Source of the DNA: Gammaproteobacteria bacterium
GTDB taxonomy: Bacteria > Pseudomonadota > Gammaproteobacteria > Pseudomonadales > Pseudohongiellaceae
DNA: 64,000 nucleotides
NCBI GenBank assembly: GCA_021773355.1
Contig: JAJFKE010000031.1
Location: forward strand, 1 to 64,000
Reading direction: 5' to 3'
Shown: positions 54,196 to 63,736 of the stretch, one piece after another
Layout of the letters: each line of letters begins with the position of its first letter
Position numbering within the stretch: position 1 is the first letter of the stretch
Notes under the pieces: generated by a model
The model's input: only the letters and a program-made list of their open reading frames with translations
What the model was told of the DNA's origin: nothing
Database searches by the model: none
Program-made: the position numbers and the translations under genes

Positions 54196-55440
54196 CTACT
54201 GACCGCCGTCCTTTTCGTAATCAGGATCCCCTAGCTCGAAGGCACTGTGTAAAGCGCGTACCGCGAGCTCCAGGTACTTTTCTTCTATAACAACAGAGAT
54301 TTTAATCTCTGAAGTGGTGATAATTTGAATATTAATACTTTCGTCAGCCAGGGCTTTAAAAGTTTTGCTGGCAACGCCTGCATGGGATCGCATGCCCACG
54401 CCCACCACAGAAACCTTGCCGACTTTCTTGTCTAACAGCACTTCTCTGGCACCTATTGAAGCTTGTATGCCGTCCAGAATTTGCTTGGCTCTATCACTTT
54501 CACTGCGCTTCACCGTGAAAGTAATATCGTTGGTGCCATCCTCGGCTGCATTCTGTACGATCACATCGACTTCAATACCTGCCGCACTGACAGGACCGAT
54601 AACCTGATAAGCCACACCGGGTACATCAGGAACTCCAGCAACTGTTAATTTCGCCTCATCTCTTTCGAATGCGATGCCGGCAATAGTAGGGTCTTCCATT
54701 TTTTCATCTCCCTCTAAACTAATCAGGGTACCCGGACCCTCTTCAAAACTGGACAATACCCGTAAAGGCACTTTGTACTTTCCTGCGAATTCCACTGCTC
54801 GTATCTGTAATACCTTGGCGCCAAGACTGGCGAGCTCCAACATTTCTTCAAAGGTAATGCTACTTAATAGCCGTGCATCTTCCACAACTCTTGGATCAGT
54901 TGTGTAAACACCTTTTACATCGGTGTAGATTTGACACTCATCTGCTTCCAGTGCTGCCGCTAGTGCCACCGCCGTAGTATCAGAACCGCCTCTGCCTAAT
55001 GTGGTGATATTTCCATGATCATCAACACCCTGGAACCCGGCAACAACTACAACATTGCCCTGATCCAATTGCGCATGAATTCGGGTGCCGTCAATTTCTC
55101 GAATGCGCGCCTTGGTGTGAATATCAGAAGTGAGAATGCGAACCTGGCCGCCGGTAAAAGAGCGCGCACCATAGCCACGCTTTTCTAAGGCCATACTAAG
55201 CAAGGCGATGGTGACCTGCTCACCGGTGGACAACAACACATCCATCTCTCTTGGCGTCGGATAATCCATAATTTCCTGCGCTAAGGCGACTAGACGGTTG
55301 GTTTCACCGCTCATAGCCGAAACCACCACCACGATATCATCACCCTGGTCTCTAAACTGAACAATCTTTTCTGCCACAGCCTCAATCCTTTCGACAGTGC
55401 CAACAGATGTTCCACCAAATTTTTGAACTATCAACGCCAT
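54196..55440 (-). CDS. lysC: aspartate kinase
   Basis: A 414-residue aspartokinase. The N-terminal 'VQKFGGTSVGTVERI' is the phosphate-binding signature, followed by 'VVVSAMSGETNRLV' and 'GRGGSDTTAVALAAAL'. Two C-terminal ACT domains (about 265-410) give lysine/threonine feedback control. It makes aspartyl phosphate, the first step to Lys, Met, Thr and diaminopimelate. The length fits the monofunctional class II-like enzyme of Pseudomonas-type bacteria. It sits 87 bp after alaS in the same direction. It also supplies threonine, the residue predicted for the first NRPS module. Confidence 0.97.
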   Translation of the reverse strand: MALIVQKFGGTSVGTVERIEAVAEKIVQFRDQGDDIVVVVSAMSGETNRLVALAQEIMDYPTPREMDVLLSTGEQVTIALLSMALEKRGYGARSFTGGQVRILTSDIHTKARIREIDGTRIHAQLDQGNVVVVAGFQGVDDHGNITTLGRGGSDTTAVALAAALEADECQIYTDVKGVYTTDPRVVEDARLLSSITFEEMLELASLGAKVLQIRAVEFAGKYKVPLRVLSSFEEGPGTLISLEGDEKMEDPTIAGIAFERDEAKLTVAGVPDVPGVAYQVIGPVSAAGIEVDVIVQNAAEDGTNDITFTVKRSESDRAKQILDGIQASIGAREVLLDKKVGKVSVVGVGMRSHAGVASKTFKALADESINIQIITTSEIKISVVIEEKYLELAVRALHSAFELGDPDYEKDGGQ

Positions 55441-55527
55441 AACCGTTCCAATCTCAAGCTTCTACTTTCTATTCCAAACTTTCCAATTTAATTGCGGCTC
55501 TAAACTTCCTCTCAAAAAGCTCAAGTC

Positions 55528-58125
55528 TTACAGCCGTTCTTGTAGCCAAGGCTTAATGCTTGCGGTAGCGGAAGGAATTGCAGAGACATCACTGCCGCCG
55601 GCCATAGCCATATCGGGTCGACCACCGCCTTTTCCACCAACTTGCAGGGCGATCATATTTGCCAATTCGCCTGCCTTTACCTTGCCCACAACATCTTTGC
55701 TGACACTAACTACAATACTCACTTTGTCATCAGCTGAGCTTATTAGAACTACGACTGATGAACCTAGTTTGTTCTTTAACTGGTCTGCGGTATCACGCAA
55801 GGTTTTGGGATTAAATCCATCCACTACAGCCGCAAGCACCTTAACCCCGGAAATATCCTCAGCCTGCGAAGCAAGATCACTGCCGGCACTGGAGGCCATT
55901 TTTGCTTTCAATTGCTCTAACTGCTTCTCAAGCGCCTTATTATTGTTCGCTAGTTGCTGTACTTTATCGAGCACATCATCGGTATTGGATTTAACTATCT
56001 CGCAAATCTGTCTCAGCGTCTGCTCTTCTCGCTCGACTAGTGCCAGTGCACCCTTGCCGGTAACGGCTTCGATGCGGCGGACACCCGAGGAAATTCCGGA
56101 TTCGCTGACTATCTTAAATAGCCCGATGTCACCGGTGCGTTCGACATGAGTTCCACCACAAAACTCTATGGAGTATTGACCGCCCATGGTTACCACCCGA
56201 ACTTCGTCGCCGTACTTCTCACCGAACAGGGCCAAGGCACCTTTCTCCTGCGCCTTTTCTATGGGCAATATTTCCTTTCCAACGGTCGAATTAGTTAGTA
56301 TCTGTGCATTTACCTGATTTTCGATCTGCTTCAACTCCTCCGCCGATACTGCGGCTGAATGGGAAAAGTCAAAGCGCAGTCTGCCGGCATCCACTAGCGA
56401 ACCTTTTTGCAAAACATGCTCACCTAACACGTTGCGCAGGGCCGCATTCATTAAATGCGTAGCAGAATGGTTGAGGGTAATAGCCGCTCGCGCTTCTTCT
56501 GCAACTGTAGCGGATAATTGATCACCGCGCCTTAAACAGCCTTTGCGCAGTACCCCTCGGTGCACCAATACATCGCCTTGTTTCTGTGTGTCCAATACTT
56601 CGAAATTTGCGCCGTCACTACTAAGATAGCCGGTATCCCCGACTTGACCACCGGACTCGCCATAGAATGGACTACTATCCAGTAGCAGCTGTGCCTCTTC
56701 GCCTTCGTTAATGCTCTCGACCCTTTGCGAGTCTGCAAATATCGCCAGTACTGTAGATGAGCCCTCTAATTTTTCATAGCCGATAAAATCGGTAGCATCG
56801 CTATCCGAAATTTCAAGCTTTGCTACGGAAGCAAAATTACTGGCTGCCCTGGCCTGGTTCTTTTGCACGGTCATGGCCTTTTCAAAGCCTTCCAAATCCA
56901 GGGACAATTCATGCTCGCGGGCGACATCCGCGGTGAGATCCACCGGAAAACCATAGGTGTCATACAAGCGGAATACCGTTTCACCCGGAATAATCTCGCC
57001 GTCCAACTCCTGAATCGCTTTTTCAAGGATGGACATACCGTTCTCAAGGGTTCGAGCAAACTGCTGCTCCTCCTCTTTTAAGGTTTTTTCTACGAATTGT
57101 TGCTTTTCTACTAACTCGGGATACGCATCTCCCATCACCTGCACCAATGCGGCGACGATTCTATAAAAGAAAATGTCTTTGACACCCAATTGATAACCGT
57201 GACGCACTGCACGACGGACTATTCTACGTAGTACATAGCCCCTGCCCTCGTTTGATGGCAACACCCCGTCCACAATTAGAAACGAGCAGGACCGGATATG
57301 ATCCGCGATTACTTTTAGTGAATTATTATTTAGATCACTGACCCCGATAATCTTGGAAATAGCCTTGAGTAAATATTGAAACAAATCAATTTCATAGTTG
57401 CTGTGCACGTTTTGCATTACTGCGGCCACACGTTCCAGACCGGCACCGGTATCAACTGAGGGCTTTGGCAAAGGAGTCATGGAACCATCTGCTTTCCTTT
57501 CATACTGCATGAAAACCAGATTCCAGATTTCGATGTAGCGATCGCCGTCTTCGTCTGGGCTACCAGGCGGACCACCGGGAACGTCTTCGCCATGGTCATA
57601 GAATATTTCAGAGCAAGGGCCACAAGGTCCTGTGTCGCCCATTGCCCAAAAATTATCTTTTTCCCCTAGACGTGAGAATCGATTAGGATCGATCTTCATT
57701 TCATCAAGCCAGATGGCTGCTGCTTCCTCATCATCCTCAAACACTGTTACCCAAAGCTTTTCAGCTGGCAAGCCTAAATCAACCGTTAAAAATTCCCAGG
57801 CGTATTTGATGGCATCTTGCTTGAAATAATCGCCGAAGGAAAAATTACCCAACATCTCGAAAAAAGTGTGATGCCTCGCGGTGTAGCCCACATTTTCCAA
57901 ATCGTTGTGCTTGCCACCTGCCCGCACACAGCGCTGCGAACTGGTAGCTCGCTTATAGTCTCTCTGTTCATCGCCAAGAAAAGTGTCTTTGAATTGCACC
58001 ATACCCGCATTGGTGAACAACAGTGTTGGATCGTTACCAGGCACGAGGGAGCTGCTGGGAACAATTTGATGTCCCCGGCTGGCAAAGAAGTCCAAAAACT
58101 TCTGTCTAATTTCAGCACTCTTCAT
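55528..58125 (-). CDS. alaS: alanine-tRNA ligase
   Basis: 865 residues from the conserved start '[14 protein letters not shown]' at 58125; a longer frame to 58173 adds 16 unlikely residues. It has the class II catalytic core with '[16 protein letters not shown]' and '[16 protein letters not shown]', the editing domain with H-x-x-x-H in '[13 protein letters not shown]' and C-x-x-x-H in 'FCGGTHV', and a C-terminal oligomerisation/DHHA1 domain ending near '[15 protein letters not shown]'. It charges tRNA-Ala and clears mischarged Ser/Gly. Length and motifs are normal; a housekeeping gene. Confidence 0.98.
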   Translation of the reverse strand: MKSAEIRQKFLDFFASRGHQIVPSSSLVPGNDPTLLFTNAGMVQFKDTFLGDEQRDYKRATSSQRCVRAGGKHNDLENVGYTARHHTFFEMLGNFSFGDYFKQDAIKYAWEFLTVDLGLPAEKLWVTVFEDDEEAAAIWLDEMKIDPNRFSRLGEKDNFWAMGDTGPCGPCSEIFYDHGEDVPGGPPGSPDEDGDRYIEIWNLVFMQYERKADGSMTPLPKPSVDTGAGLERVAAVMQNVHSNYEIDLFQYLLKAISKIIGVSDLNNNSLKVIADHIRSCSFLIVDGVLPSNEGRGYVLRRIVRRAVRHGYQLGVKDIFFYRIVAALVQVMGDAYPELVEKQQFVEKTLKEEEQQFARTLENGMSILEKAIQELDGEIIPGETVFRLYDTYGFPVDLTADVAREHELSLDLEGFEKAMTVQKNQARAASNFASVAKLEISDSDATDFIGYEKLEGSSTVLAIFADSQRVESINEGEEAQLLLDSSPFYGESGGQVGDTGYLSSDGANFEVLDTQKQGDVLVHRGVLRKGCLRRGDQLSATVAEEARAAITLNHSATHLMNAALRNVLGEHVLQKGSLVDAGRLRFDFSHSAAVSAEELKQIENQVNAQILTNSTVGKEILPIEKAQEKGALALFGEKYGDEVRVVTMGGQYSIEFCGGTHVERTGDIGLFKIVSESGISSGVRRIEAVTGKGALALVEREEQTLRQICEIVKSNTDDVLDKVQQLANNNKALEKQLEQLKAKMASSAGSDLASQAEDISGVKVLAAVVDGFNPKTLRDTADQLKNKLGSSVVVLISSADDKVSIVVSVSKDVVGKVKAGELANMIALQVGGKGGGRPDMAMAGGSDVSAIPSATASIKPWLQERL

Positions 58126-58262
58126 AAATGAATCCGAATTTCGAGCCAAGTTGCGTCTGTCAAACCAGGCCAATGGTAAAAAAGCAGAGGATTATAGCGC
58201 GTAATACGCGGATATTGCAGGGTTTTTTCGCTTTCTGAGAATCTTCTACTAGTAGCTAAAGC

Positions 58263-59378
58263 TTAATCCTGAGCCTCATCCTTATTGGAAGGCAACAATT
58301 GGCTGCGCGGCGTTTTCAAGATAAAGTTCTCCACCATACCGTCTTCGGGAACCCGCAATCTGCCGTCACTGGAAAGAATTATGGCTATCGGCCTGGTTTG
58401 CGGAAAATGACTCAGAATAATGGTTATTATAATCAGGAATGGGACGCACAGGAACATACCGGGAATACCCCAAATATATTGCCAAAGGCCCAGGTTCAAC
58501 AGGATCACAATCGGGCTCAAATTAAAAGAATTGCCCATCAGCCGAGGCTCAAGAATATTACCTATACAAACCTGCAAGACCCCGATGCCGGCCAACACCA
58601 AAATAAACAAGGTATAACCATCAGATTGGGCCAAGGCTATCATAGCAGGAAAAATCGTGGCGATAATTGATCCGACTGTGGGGATAAAATTCAAAAGAAA
58701 TATCAGCAAGCCCCACACGCCCGCGAAATCAACTTCTACAACGCGCAGAAATATATAGCTCAATATGCCGGTTAAAGAACTGGTGAACATCTTGATACTG
58801 ATATATTTCTGAATATCATTTCGAATACGACCAATAATCTTCCTGACGTCCTGTTCCGAGCCGGAGCTACTAAACAGCGCGGTAATTTTTTGATCGAAGT
58901 TTCCCTGCTCCAAAAAAAGAAACAAGATATAAATCATGATCAGGCCGCCACTGGCAAGAATCCCGGCGAAAGAGGTAGCCACCGACGTCGCATAAGCGGG
59001 CAAATTGATCCAATCTGCAATCGATTGATCTTGAAAGGCGGACACAACCACCAAGGGCAAACTTTCGAATCTGGCAGTCAAGTTTTCCTGGTACACAGGT
59101 ATTACTTGTAATACATCGTCTGCTCTGCCGCTTAGAAAATTTATTAGTGCCCAAATAAGCAAGAGAAAGGTGAGCAAGGATGCCAATAGACAGACGAAGG
59201 ACGGAAATTGAAAGCCACCAATGCTCACTCGGGCAAATGCTGCAGAGAGTGTATTGATTAGGTACCAAAGTGCTATGGCTATGACCAGGGGCAGTAATAA
59301 GGCCTCTCCCACAATCAATAGATAGAAAACCAATACAACAGCAAGCGCAGTAATAGTGTAGCTAGGTATTTTAATCAC
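58263..59378 (-). CDS. AI-2E/PerM-family membrane transporter
   Basis: About 371 residues with seven or eight predicted TM helices and the family pattern: N-terminal hydrophobic pair ('VLVFYLLIVGEALLLPLVIAIALWY' split over two helices), a soluble stretch (about 90-200), then 'FLLNFIPTVGSIIATIFP', the hallmark of the family. I prefer the GTG at 59378 because AAGGA lies seven bases before it; GTG codons at 59402 and 59396 are alternatives. The family includes TqsA (AI-2 export) and Na+/H+ antiporters, so the substrate is open. It lies upstream of alaS in the same direction, about 140 bp away. Confidence 0.88.
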   Translation of the reverse strand: MIKIPSYTITALAVVLVFYLLIVGEALLLPLVIAIALWYLINTLSAAFARVSIGGFQFPSFVCLLASLLTFLLLIWALINFLSGRADDVLQVIPVYQENLTARFESLPLVVVSAFQDQSIADWINLPAYATSVATSFAGILASGGLIMIYILFLFLEQGNFDQKITALFSSSGSEQDVRKIIGRIRNDIQKYISIKMFTSSLTGILSYIFLRVVEVDFAGVWGLLIFLLNFIPTVGSIIATIFPAMIALAQSDGYTLFILVLAGIGVLQVCIGNILEPRLMGNSFNLSPIVILLNLGLWQYIWGIPGMFLCVPFLIIITIILSHFPQTRPIAIILSSDGRLRVPEDGMVENFILKTPRSQLLPSNKDEAQD

Positions 59379-59522
59379 GATAGATTCCTTGCTCACGGCC
59401 ACAGTCTATTAAGCTAACACCGTGATTTTGCGAAGAATATCACATTTTCAAGGGCTCTCCCTCATTACGCTAGAGATCACACAGCAATCCAACGCATGTA
59501 GTCAGAAAAAGCAGGAATCCTG

Positions 59523-61388
59523 ATGCACCTAGATGGCTATTCAAAGCTGTTAAAAATCGGCGAAGGCGGCATGGCTTATGTCTATAGAGGCATACAGGAG
59601 TCGCTGCAAAGACCAGTTGCAATAAAGCTACTCATTAACGATCTTAGTCGGGACGAAGAGGCAAGACGTCGCTTCGACCGTGAATCCTACATTATTGCCA
59701 GATTAAACCACCCCAATATTATCCATGTTATTGACCGCGGTATCAGCCCGGATGAGATGCCCTATTTCGTGATGGAGTATGTTGAGGGGCTCGATCTCGG
59801 TACGGCCTCAAAAATCAATAATATAAAGCACAATGAAAAAATCGACATAATAATCCAACTTCTCAAAGCACTGTCCTATGCCCATCAGAACAACGTAATC
59901 CACCGCGACATCAAACCCGAAAATATTCTCATAGACGAAAACAGCAATGTGAAAATATTAGACTTTGGTATCGCCCAGTTCTATGAAGATCAAAAAGAGC
60001 TGACCGATCAGACAACGTCTGGAACGGTTATGGGTACTTATAACTACATGTCACCCGAGCAGCGTGAATCTTCTGACAATGTAACGGAACAAAGTGATCT
60101 CTATTCTGTAGGCGTAGTAATGTACGAGATGTTTACTGGAAAGATACCTTCGGGTGTCTTTCCAGAACCTTTTCGGATCAATGAGGAAATCGAGCCGGAG
60201 TTAAACAGCCTGATACTGTGCTGCTTAAATCAAGACCCCAAACAGCGACCAATCTCTGCTGAACAATTGAAGAATGATTTGCTGGCAATATCACAGGGCT
60301 CTCATATAGATGAGGAACAACGGATTCGGGCTGAGCAAGGCATAACTAAAATCAAATCGAAATTTCTTCTATTGGATATTCTACGTGAAGATAAGTTCGG
60401 TTCTGTTTATTTATACCAACAGAAAGATCGCAATCACTTGCTTATCATCAAGAAGAAAATAAGCTCTAGCTCAGGCTATGAAGCCAGCAACCTGTTGGCA
60501 TCGCTGGAACATCAGAACATTGTTAAAACACATGGCACTTCGCGAAACGATAGGCATTTTATTCTGGTACAGGAGTACCTAAGCGGCGGCACCCTGCATG
60601 ACAAGCTGGCGTTTCAACTCAATTGGCAGGAAATTCTAAAAATCGCATCGCAAATTTGTCAGGCGATGATTTTTGCTCATAATAATCGTATTATTCATGG
60701 CCAATTGAGACCAACTAATATCCTGTTTACCGCCGAAGGTAAAGTTAAGTTGACTGATTTCTCTTTAGAGGATGACCTCAGCACAGTAGAAAACTCTCAA
60801 TTTTATCATTTGGAAAATGAAGAGCGTAGCAAAGCGTCAGATATCTATGCGACTGGCATAATACTGTATCAACTATTTACTGGCTCTTTGCCAAGTCAGC
60901 AGCAAAATACCAGTTTTATCGTACGAAAATCCTTTTCGAAATTGCCGGAAGACATTCAATCGCTAATCGCCAACATGATTTCGACCATTCCAAATAATCG
61001 CGACAGCGACAGTCTGCAAAAAGCAGTGGAACTATTCAGAAAACTTAGTCAGAACAAGCACCACAGAACTTTTACCAACGAAGCGACACATGGAAGTAAT
61101 CAGAGAACAGATGACAATCGGCCGAAAAACAGAACAGGAGGTAAAGCATCTCGATTAATGTCTTCAACAGCAGCCAGGACGAAATCCAGTGTCACTACGC
61201 GTGTGGGTTTTTTGTTCGGACTGCTACTGCTAATTTTTGTACAATACTTGTATCTATTTGATGGACAAGAAAAGATTAATCAGAGCATGCCTCAGGTCTA
61301 CCGCACGCTGCTAAGCCAAATCGAAGGACTACTGGGAAAAATTAATGTCGGAGACTCGGACACCACTAAAAATAGCAGGCTGTACTGA
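59523..61388 (+). CDS. membrane Ser/Thr protein kinase with active kinase and pseudokinase domains
   Basis: A 621-residue protein. The first kinase (about 5-265) is complete: 'GEGGMAYVYRG', Lys in 'VAIKLL', 'IHRDIKPENIL' and 'ILDFGIAQ', with 'GTYNYMSPEQ'. The second kinase-like domain (about 285-510) is degenerate: HRD becomes HGQ in 'IIHGQLRPTNIL' and DFG becomes DFS in 'LTDFSLEDD', and the glycine loop is weak, so it is a pseudokinase. A Ser/Thr/Asn-rich linker leads to one TM helix at about 563-580 and a short periplasmic tail. AGGA precedes the ATG at good spacing. It overlaps the phosphatase gene by 44 bp, so kinase and phosphatase form a reversible switch. Confidence 0.93.
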   Translation: MHLDGYSKLLKIGEGGMAYVYRGIQESLQRPVAIKLLINDLSRDEEARRRFDRESYIIARLNHPNIIHVIDRGISPDEMPYFVMEYVEGLDLGTASKINNIKHNEKIDIIIQLLKALSYAHQNNVIHRDIKPENILIDENSNVKILDFGIAQFYEDQKELTDQTTSGTVMGTYNYMSPEQRESSDNVTEQSDLYSVGVVMYEMFTGKIPSGVFPEPFRINEEIEPELNSLILCCLNQDPKQRPISAEQLKNDLLAISQGSHIDEEQRIRAEQGITKIKSKFLLLDILREDKFGSVYLYQQKDRNHLLIIKKKISSSSGYEASNLLASLEHQNIVKTHGTSRNDRHFILVQEYLSGGTLHDKLAFQLNWQEILKIASQICQAMIFAHNNRIIHGQLRPTNILFTAEGKVKLTDFSLEDDLSTVENSQFYHLENEERSKASDIYATGIILYQLFTGSLPSQQQNTSFIVRKSFSKLPEDIQSLIANMISTIPNNRDSDSLQKAVELFRKLSQNKHHRTFTNEATHGSNQRTDDNRPKNRTGGKASRLMSSTAARTKSSVTTRVGFLFGLLLLIFVQYLYLFDGQEKINQSMPQVYRTLLSQIEGLLGKINVGDSDTTKNSRLY

Positions 61389-62103
61389 CACTGGAATGCG
61401 ACGCGAGTACAACCAGGACCATATAGGCTTCGACCAAGACCTGGGTATAGCAGTCCTTGCCGATGGTATGGGCGGACACAAGGCCGGCGAAGTCGCCGCC
61501 CAGATGGCCGTCAAATTTGTGTTAGAAAAGCTGCAAAGCTGCGCTTTGCAGGAAACTTCTGTATCGATAACTGGTTCTCAGTTATTACAGTTTGTCTCAA
61601 ATACAATTTCTGACAGTAATGCAGAGATATACCAGGCCTCGGAGGCTGAAGAAGCCTACAAAGGGATGGGCACCACAGTAGTCGCCGTCATGGTAATAGG
61701 GTCTCAAGCCTATGTCGGCCACGTTGGTGATTCAAGGCTTTATCTTTGCAGAAATCGCACGGTGAGAAGAATTACTAAAGATCACAGTCTTGTTCAGGAT
61801 CTCATAGACAAAGGCTTTTACACCGAAAGAGAAGCCCGTAGCGCCAGTGTTGGACATGTAGTAACCAGAGCACTGGGAACCAGAGCCGAGGTTGAAGTTG
61901 ACACCATTTTGGAGCAGCTGCAGCCATACGATCTGTTAATGCTTTGTTCCGATGGACTCACCGATATGGTCTCAGATTGGCAAATTGCTGAAACTATAGA
62001 CGAGAACATTACCGATTTGGATCTTGCTGCCACGAAGCTGGTTGCACTGGCAAACAGGTACGGCGGCAAAGACAATATTTCTGTCATCCTCTTGCAGACT
62101 TAG
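61345..62103 (+). CDS. PP2C-type Ser/Thr protein phosphatase
   Basis: A 252-residue PPM phosphatase, cytosolic. Metal-binding motifs are present: 'REYNQDHIG', 'VLADGMGGHKAG', 'GTTVVAVM', 'VGHVGDSRLYL', 'LLMCSDGLTDM' and a late Asp in 'GGKDNISVILL'. It would dephosphorylate targets of the kinase encoded just upstream (44 bp gene overlap). The three-gene set of kinase, phosphatase and FHA protein resembles a Stp1/Pkn-type threonine-phosphorylation module of the kind that controls type VI secretion or cell-envelope processes in other gammaproteobacteria; no secretion genes are visible here. Confidence 0.95.
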   Translation: MSETRTPLKIAGCTDTGMRREYNQDHIGFDQDLGIAVLADGMGGHKAGEVAAQMAVKFVLEKLQSCALQETSVSITGSQLLQFVSNTISDSNAEIYQASEAEEAYKGMGTTVVAVMVIGSQAYVGHVGDSRLYLCRNRTVRRITKDHSLVQDLIDKGFYTEREARSASVGHVVTRALGTRAEVEVDTILEQLQPYDLLMLCSDGLTDMVSDWQIAETIDENITDLDLAATKLVALANRYGGKDNISVILLQT

Positions 62104-62144
62104 CTGGGGAATTTACTCCAGAAGCACTAAGGACAACGATTATC

Positions 62145-62834
62145 ATGCCAGGCAAATTGGAATTCAGTTTTAACTCTAATCGATTGGGCGAGTTCGTTCT
62201 CGATAAGGAAGTTATGACTATCGGCCGTAAAGAGGATAATGATATCCGCATCGAAAACTTAGCTGTGAGCGGGCACCATGCCAAACTACTTACCATTTTT
62301 GATGATTCTTTCCTGGAAGATCTGGACAGCACCAATGGCACTTATGTCAACGGCCAAGCAATCAGCAAACACCCTTTAAAGAATGGCGACGTAATCGTCA
62401 TTGGCAAGCATGAATTGAGATTTATTAATGAAGCCCGTTCCGACACGGATGACGATAAAACAATATTAATCCGTCGCCAGCCGGAGCTAGCTACTTACCC
62501 TGGCAGCAGTTCTCAACACCAGCCTATAGATATGCCCGGTTCGTCGGCCCCGGTAAACCTGGAAGCGGCGAAGCTGCAGATTCTTAATGGCAAGGGTGCA
62601 GGCAAAGAACTTTTGCTACAAAAGCCTTCCGTGAAGCTTGGTAGAGCAGGCGCCGAAGTAGTGCAAATAAATAAGCGGCCCGATGGGCACTTCATCGTCA
62701 GCCTGGAGCAGGAAGGTAACAACAACCTGTTACTGATAAATGGCGAAGCCGTTGGCGCTCGTGCGGTAAAGCTGAACAATCATGACGTGATTGAAATTAA
62801 CAAGCTGAAGATAGAATATTATCTGGCAGTTTGA
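62145..62834 (+). CDS. FHA-domain phosphothreonine-binding protein
   Basis: A 229-residue cytosolic protein. The first FHA domain (about 5-90) is canonical: 'MTIGRKEDNDIRIENLAVSG', 'HHAKL', 'LEDLDSTNGTYVNG' and 'LKNGDVIVIGKHELRF'. A linker (about 90-140) with 'KTILIRRQPE' could carry phosphosites. A second, weaker FHA-like fold (about 145-229) has 'KLGRAGAEVVQI' and 'LLINGEAVG' but lacks the full peptide-binding loop. It reads out phosphothreonines made by the upstream kinase. The gene follows the phosphatase by 41 bp and is probably the last gene of the operon. Confidence 0.92.
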   Translation: MPGKLEFSFNSNRLGEFVLDKEVMTIGRKEDNDIRIENLAVSGHHAKLLTIFDDSFLEDLDSTNGTYVNGQAISKHPLKNGDVIVIGKHELRFINEARSDTDDDKTILIRRQPELATYPGSSSQHQPIDMPGSSAPVNLEAAKLQILNGKGAGKELLLQKPSVKLGRAGAEVVQINKRPDGHFIVSLEQEGNNNLLLINGEAVGARAVKLNNHDVIEINKLKIEYYLAV

Positions 62835-62920
62835 GATATTACCTATAGGCGTATTAGTTCGCAAAATCAGTGTCAGACGATAAAACCGTATTACCACCAC
62901 ACCCCAGCATCAAAATTGGC

Positions 62921-63045
62921 CGAGCAGAGGGCTGAAAATCCTTCGCTGTGGTTCGATTGACTCGCCCACTCATGGGCTCGGGCTAAAGCCCAGCCTGCGG
63001 CTGTCCTAATTCGCTTTCAGCGAATTGGTCCGTCCCTGGGCACCA
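62921..63045 (+). pseudogene. truncated tRNA-Phe-like sequence interrupted by hairpins
   Basis: 62922 onward reads GAGCAGAGGGCTGAAAATCC, matching the D-stem end and anticodon arm (GAA) of gammaproteobacterial tRNA-Phe, followed by GGTTCGATT of the T-arm. Then about 70 unrelated bases intervene before CCGTCCCTGGGCACCA (63030-63045), which looks like the 3' end of the same tRNA. The insert contains three hairpins, including AATTCGCT-TTC-AGCGAATT. The 5' half of the tRNA is missing. It is not a working tRNA; it may be a remnant left by integration at a tRNA-Phe gene. Confidence 0.45.
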
Positions 63046-63065
63046 TTTCTTTAATACCAACCAGA

Positions 63066-63191
63066 CTGTTAGGCTCTGCGGGTCTTATTACTTATGTTAA
63101 TACGTTATTAGTGTTTCATATTTCCCTATATTTTCACGATCCTGATAAGAATAAACTTGAAATCTATATAGATGGCCTAGAAGATTGGTGA
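63066..63191 (+). pseudogene. fragment of a glyoxalase/VOC-family gene
   Basis: An open frame ending at 63191 reads 'LVFHISLYFHDPDKNKLEIY', like the C-terminal strand 'YFRDPDGNLLEIY' of glyoxalase/bleomycin-resistance proteins, where the Glu binds metal. The rest of the protein is absent, so it is a truncated gene. Confidence 0.4.
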
Positions 63192-63245
63192 AGCGATCCA
63201 TCGTTGATTACGAAAGAGGCTATTGAATTAGTCTTTCCACAGGAC

Positions 63246-63305
63246 GCATAACAAATCAATTAAGGACAGGGTTAACGCCCTGTCCATTATTAATGGGCGT
63301 TGTGC
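63246..63305 (+). repeat. attC-like integron recombination site
   Basis: A 60-base imperfect palindrome. GCATAAC (63246-63252) at the left pairs with GTTGTGC (63299-63305) at the right, with one wobble. In the middle, GGACAGGG (63264-63271) and CCCTGTCC (63278-63285) form a perfect 8 bp stem around TTAACG. The layout, 60-base length and 'TAACAAATC' after the left box match small attC sites of integron cassettes; the right core is GTTGTGC rather than GTTRRRY. A gene with its own ribosome site begins 29 bases later. Confidence 0.5.
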
Positions 63306-63334
63306 CCATAGAAAACCAAGAAGGAGAGGAGAGG

Positions 63335-63724
63335 ATGACTGAGGAGCACCCGAACGTAGCTCTATTAAAGCGAATTGACCCTGGAAACCTAGCCGGAACT
63401 GCTGACGTATTTACGGAAGACTTCGTTTGGCATTTCTTCAATCCACTCCTGCCGGATATCCAGGGCGACTATGTCGGTCGGAGCGGACTTCAAGCCTTCT
63501 TCGAGAAAATGGCAAAGCAGACCGATGGCACCTTTAAGGTCAACCCGGTCTCTGTCACCGCGGTCGGAGATGAGCTGCTGGTGACGCAGAGCAAAAACAC
63601 GATGATCATGGAAGACCAGCAGATAGAAATTGATGCGGTTGTCGTGTGGCGTATCGTTGACGGCCGTATTGCAGAGGCGTGGGACATCCCGGCCGTTCAT
63701 AGCGCACATACTTCTCCAGCGTAA
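63335..63724 (+). CDS. SnoaL-like (NTF2-fold) protein, possible integron cassette gene
   Basis: 129 residues from the ATG at 63335, preceded by AAGGAGAGGAGAGG; a longer frame from 63293 is rejected for lack of such a site. The sequence has the SnoaL/NTF2-like pattern: 'FTEDFVWHFF', 'GRSGLQAFFEKMAKQTDGTF' and 'VVVWRIVDGRIAEAWDIP'. Such proteins form a cone-shaped pocket that binds or isomerises small hydrophobic molecules; the function here is unknown. Small SnoaL genes are common cassette cargo, and this one lies between two attC-like palindromes with little spacing. Codon use seems more GC-rich than its neighbours. Confidence 0.8.
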   Translation: MTEEHPNVALLKRIDPGNLAGTADVFTEDFVWHFFNPLLPDIQGDYVGRSGLQAFFEKMAKQTDGTFKVNPVSVTAVGDELLVTQSKNTMIMEDQQIEIDAVVVWRIVDGRIAEAWDIPAVHSAHTSPA

Positions 63725-63736
63725 GAGTCACGTAGG

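Noticed and set aside
55556..56149. Plus-strand ORF of 197 codons opposite alaS
   Set aside because: Shadow frame with skewed Ser/Thr/Leu composition; the minus strand encodes alanine-tRNA ligase with all motifs.
58200..58262. Terminator between the AI-2E-family gene and alaS
   Set aside because: No stable hairpin with a following T-run could be found on the minus strand in this short spacer.
62835..63334. CRISPR or phage element near the tRNA-like fragment
   Set aside because: No regularly spaced repeats and no integrase or phage gene are visible; the palindromes differ from one another.
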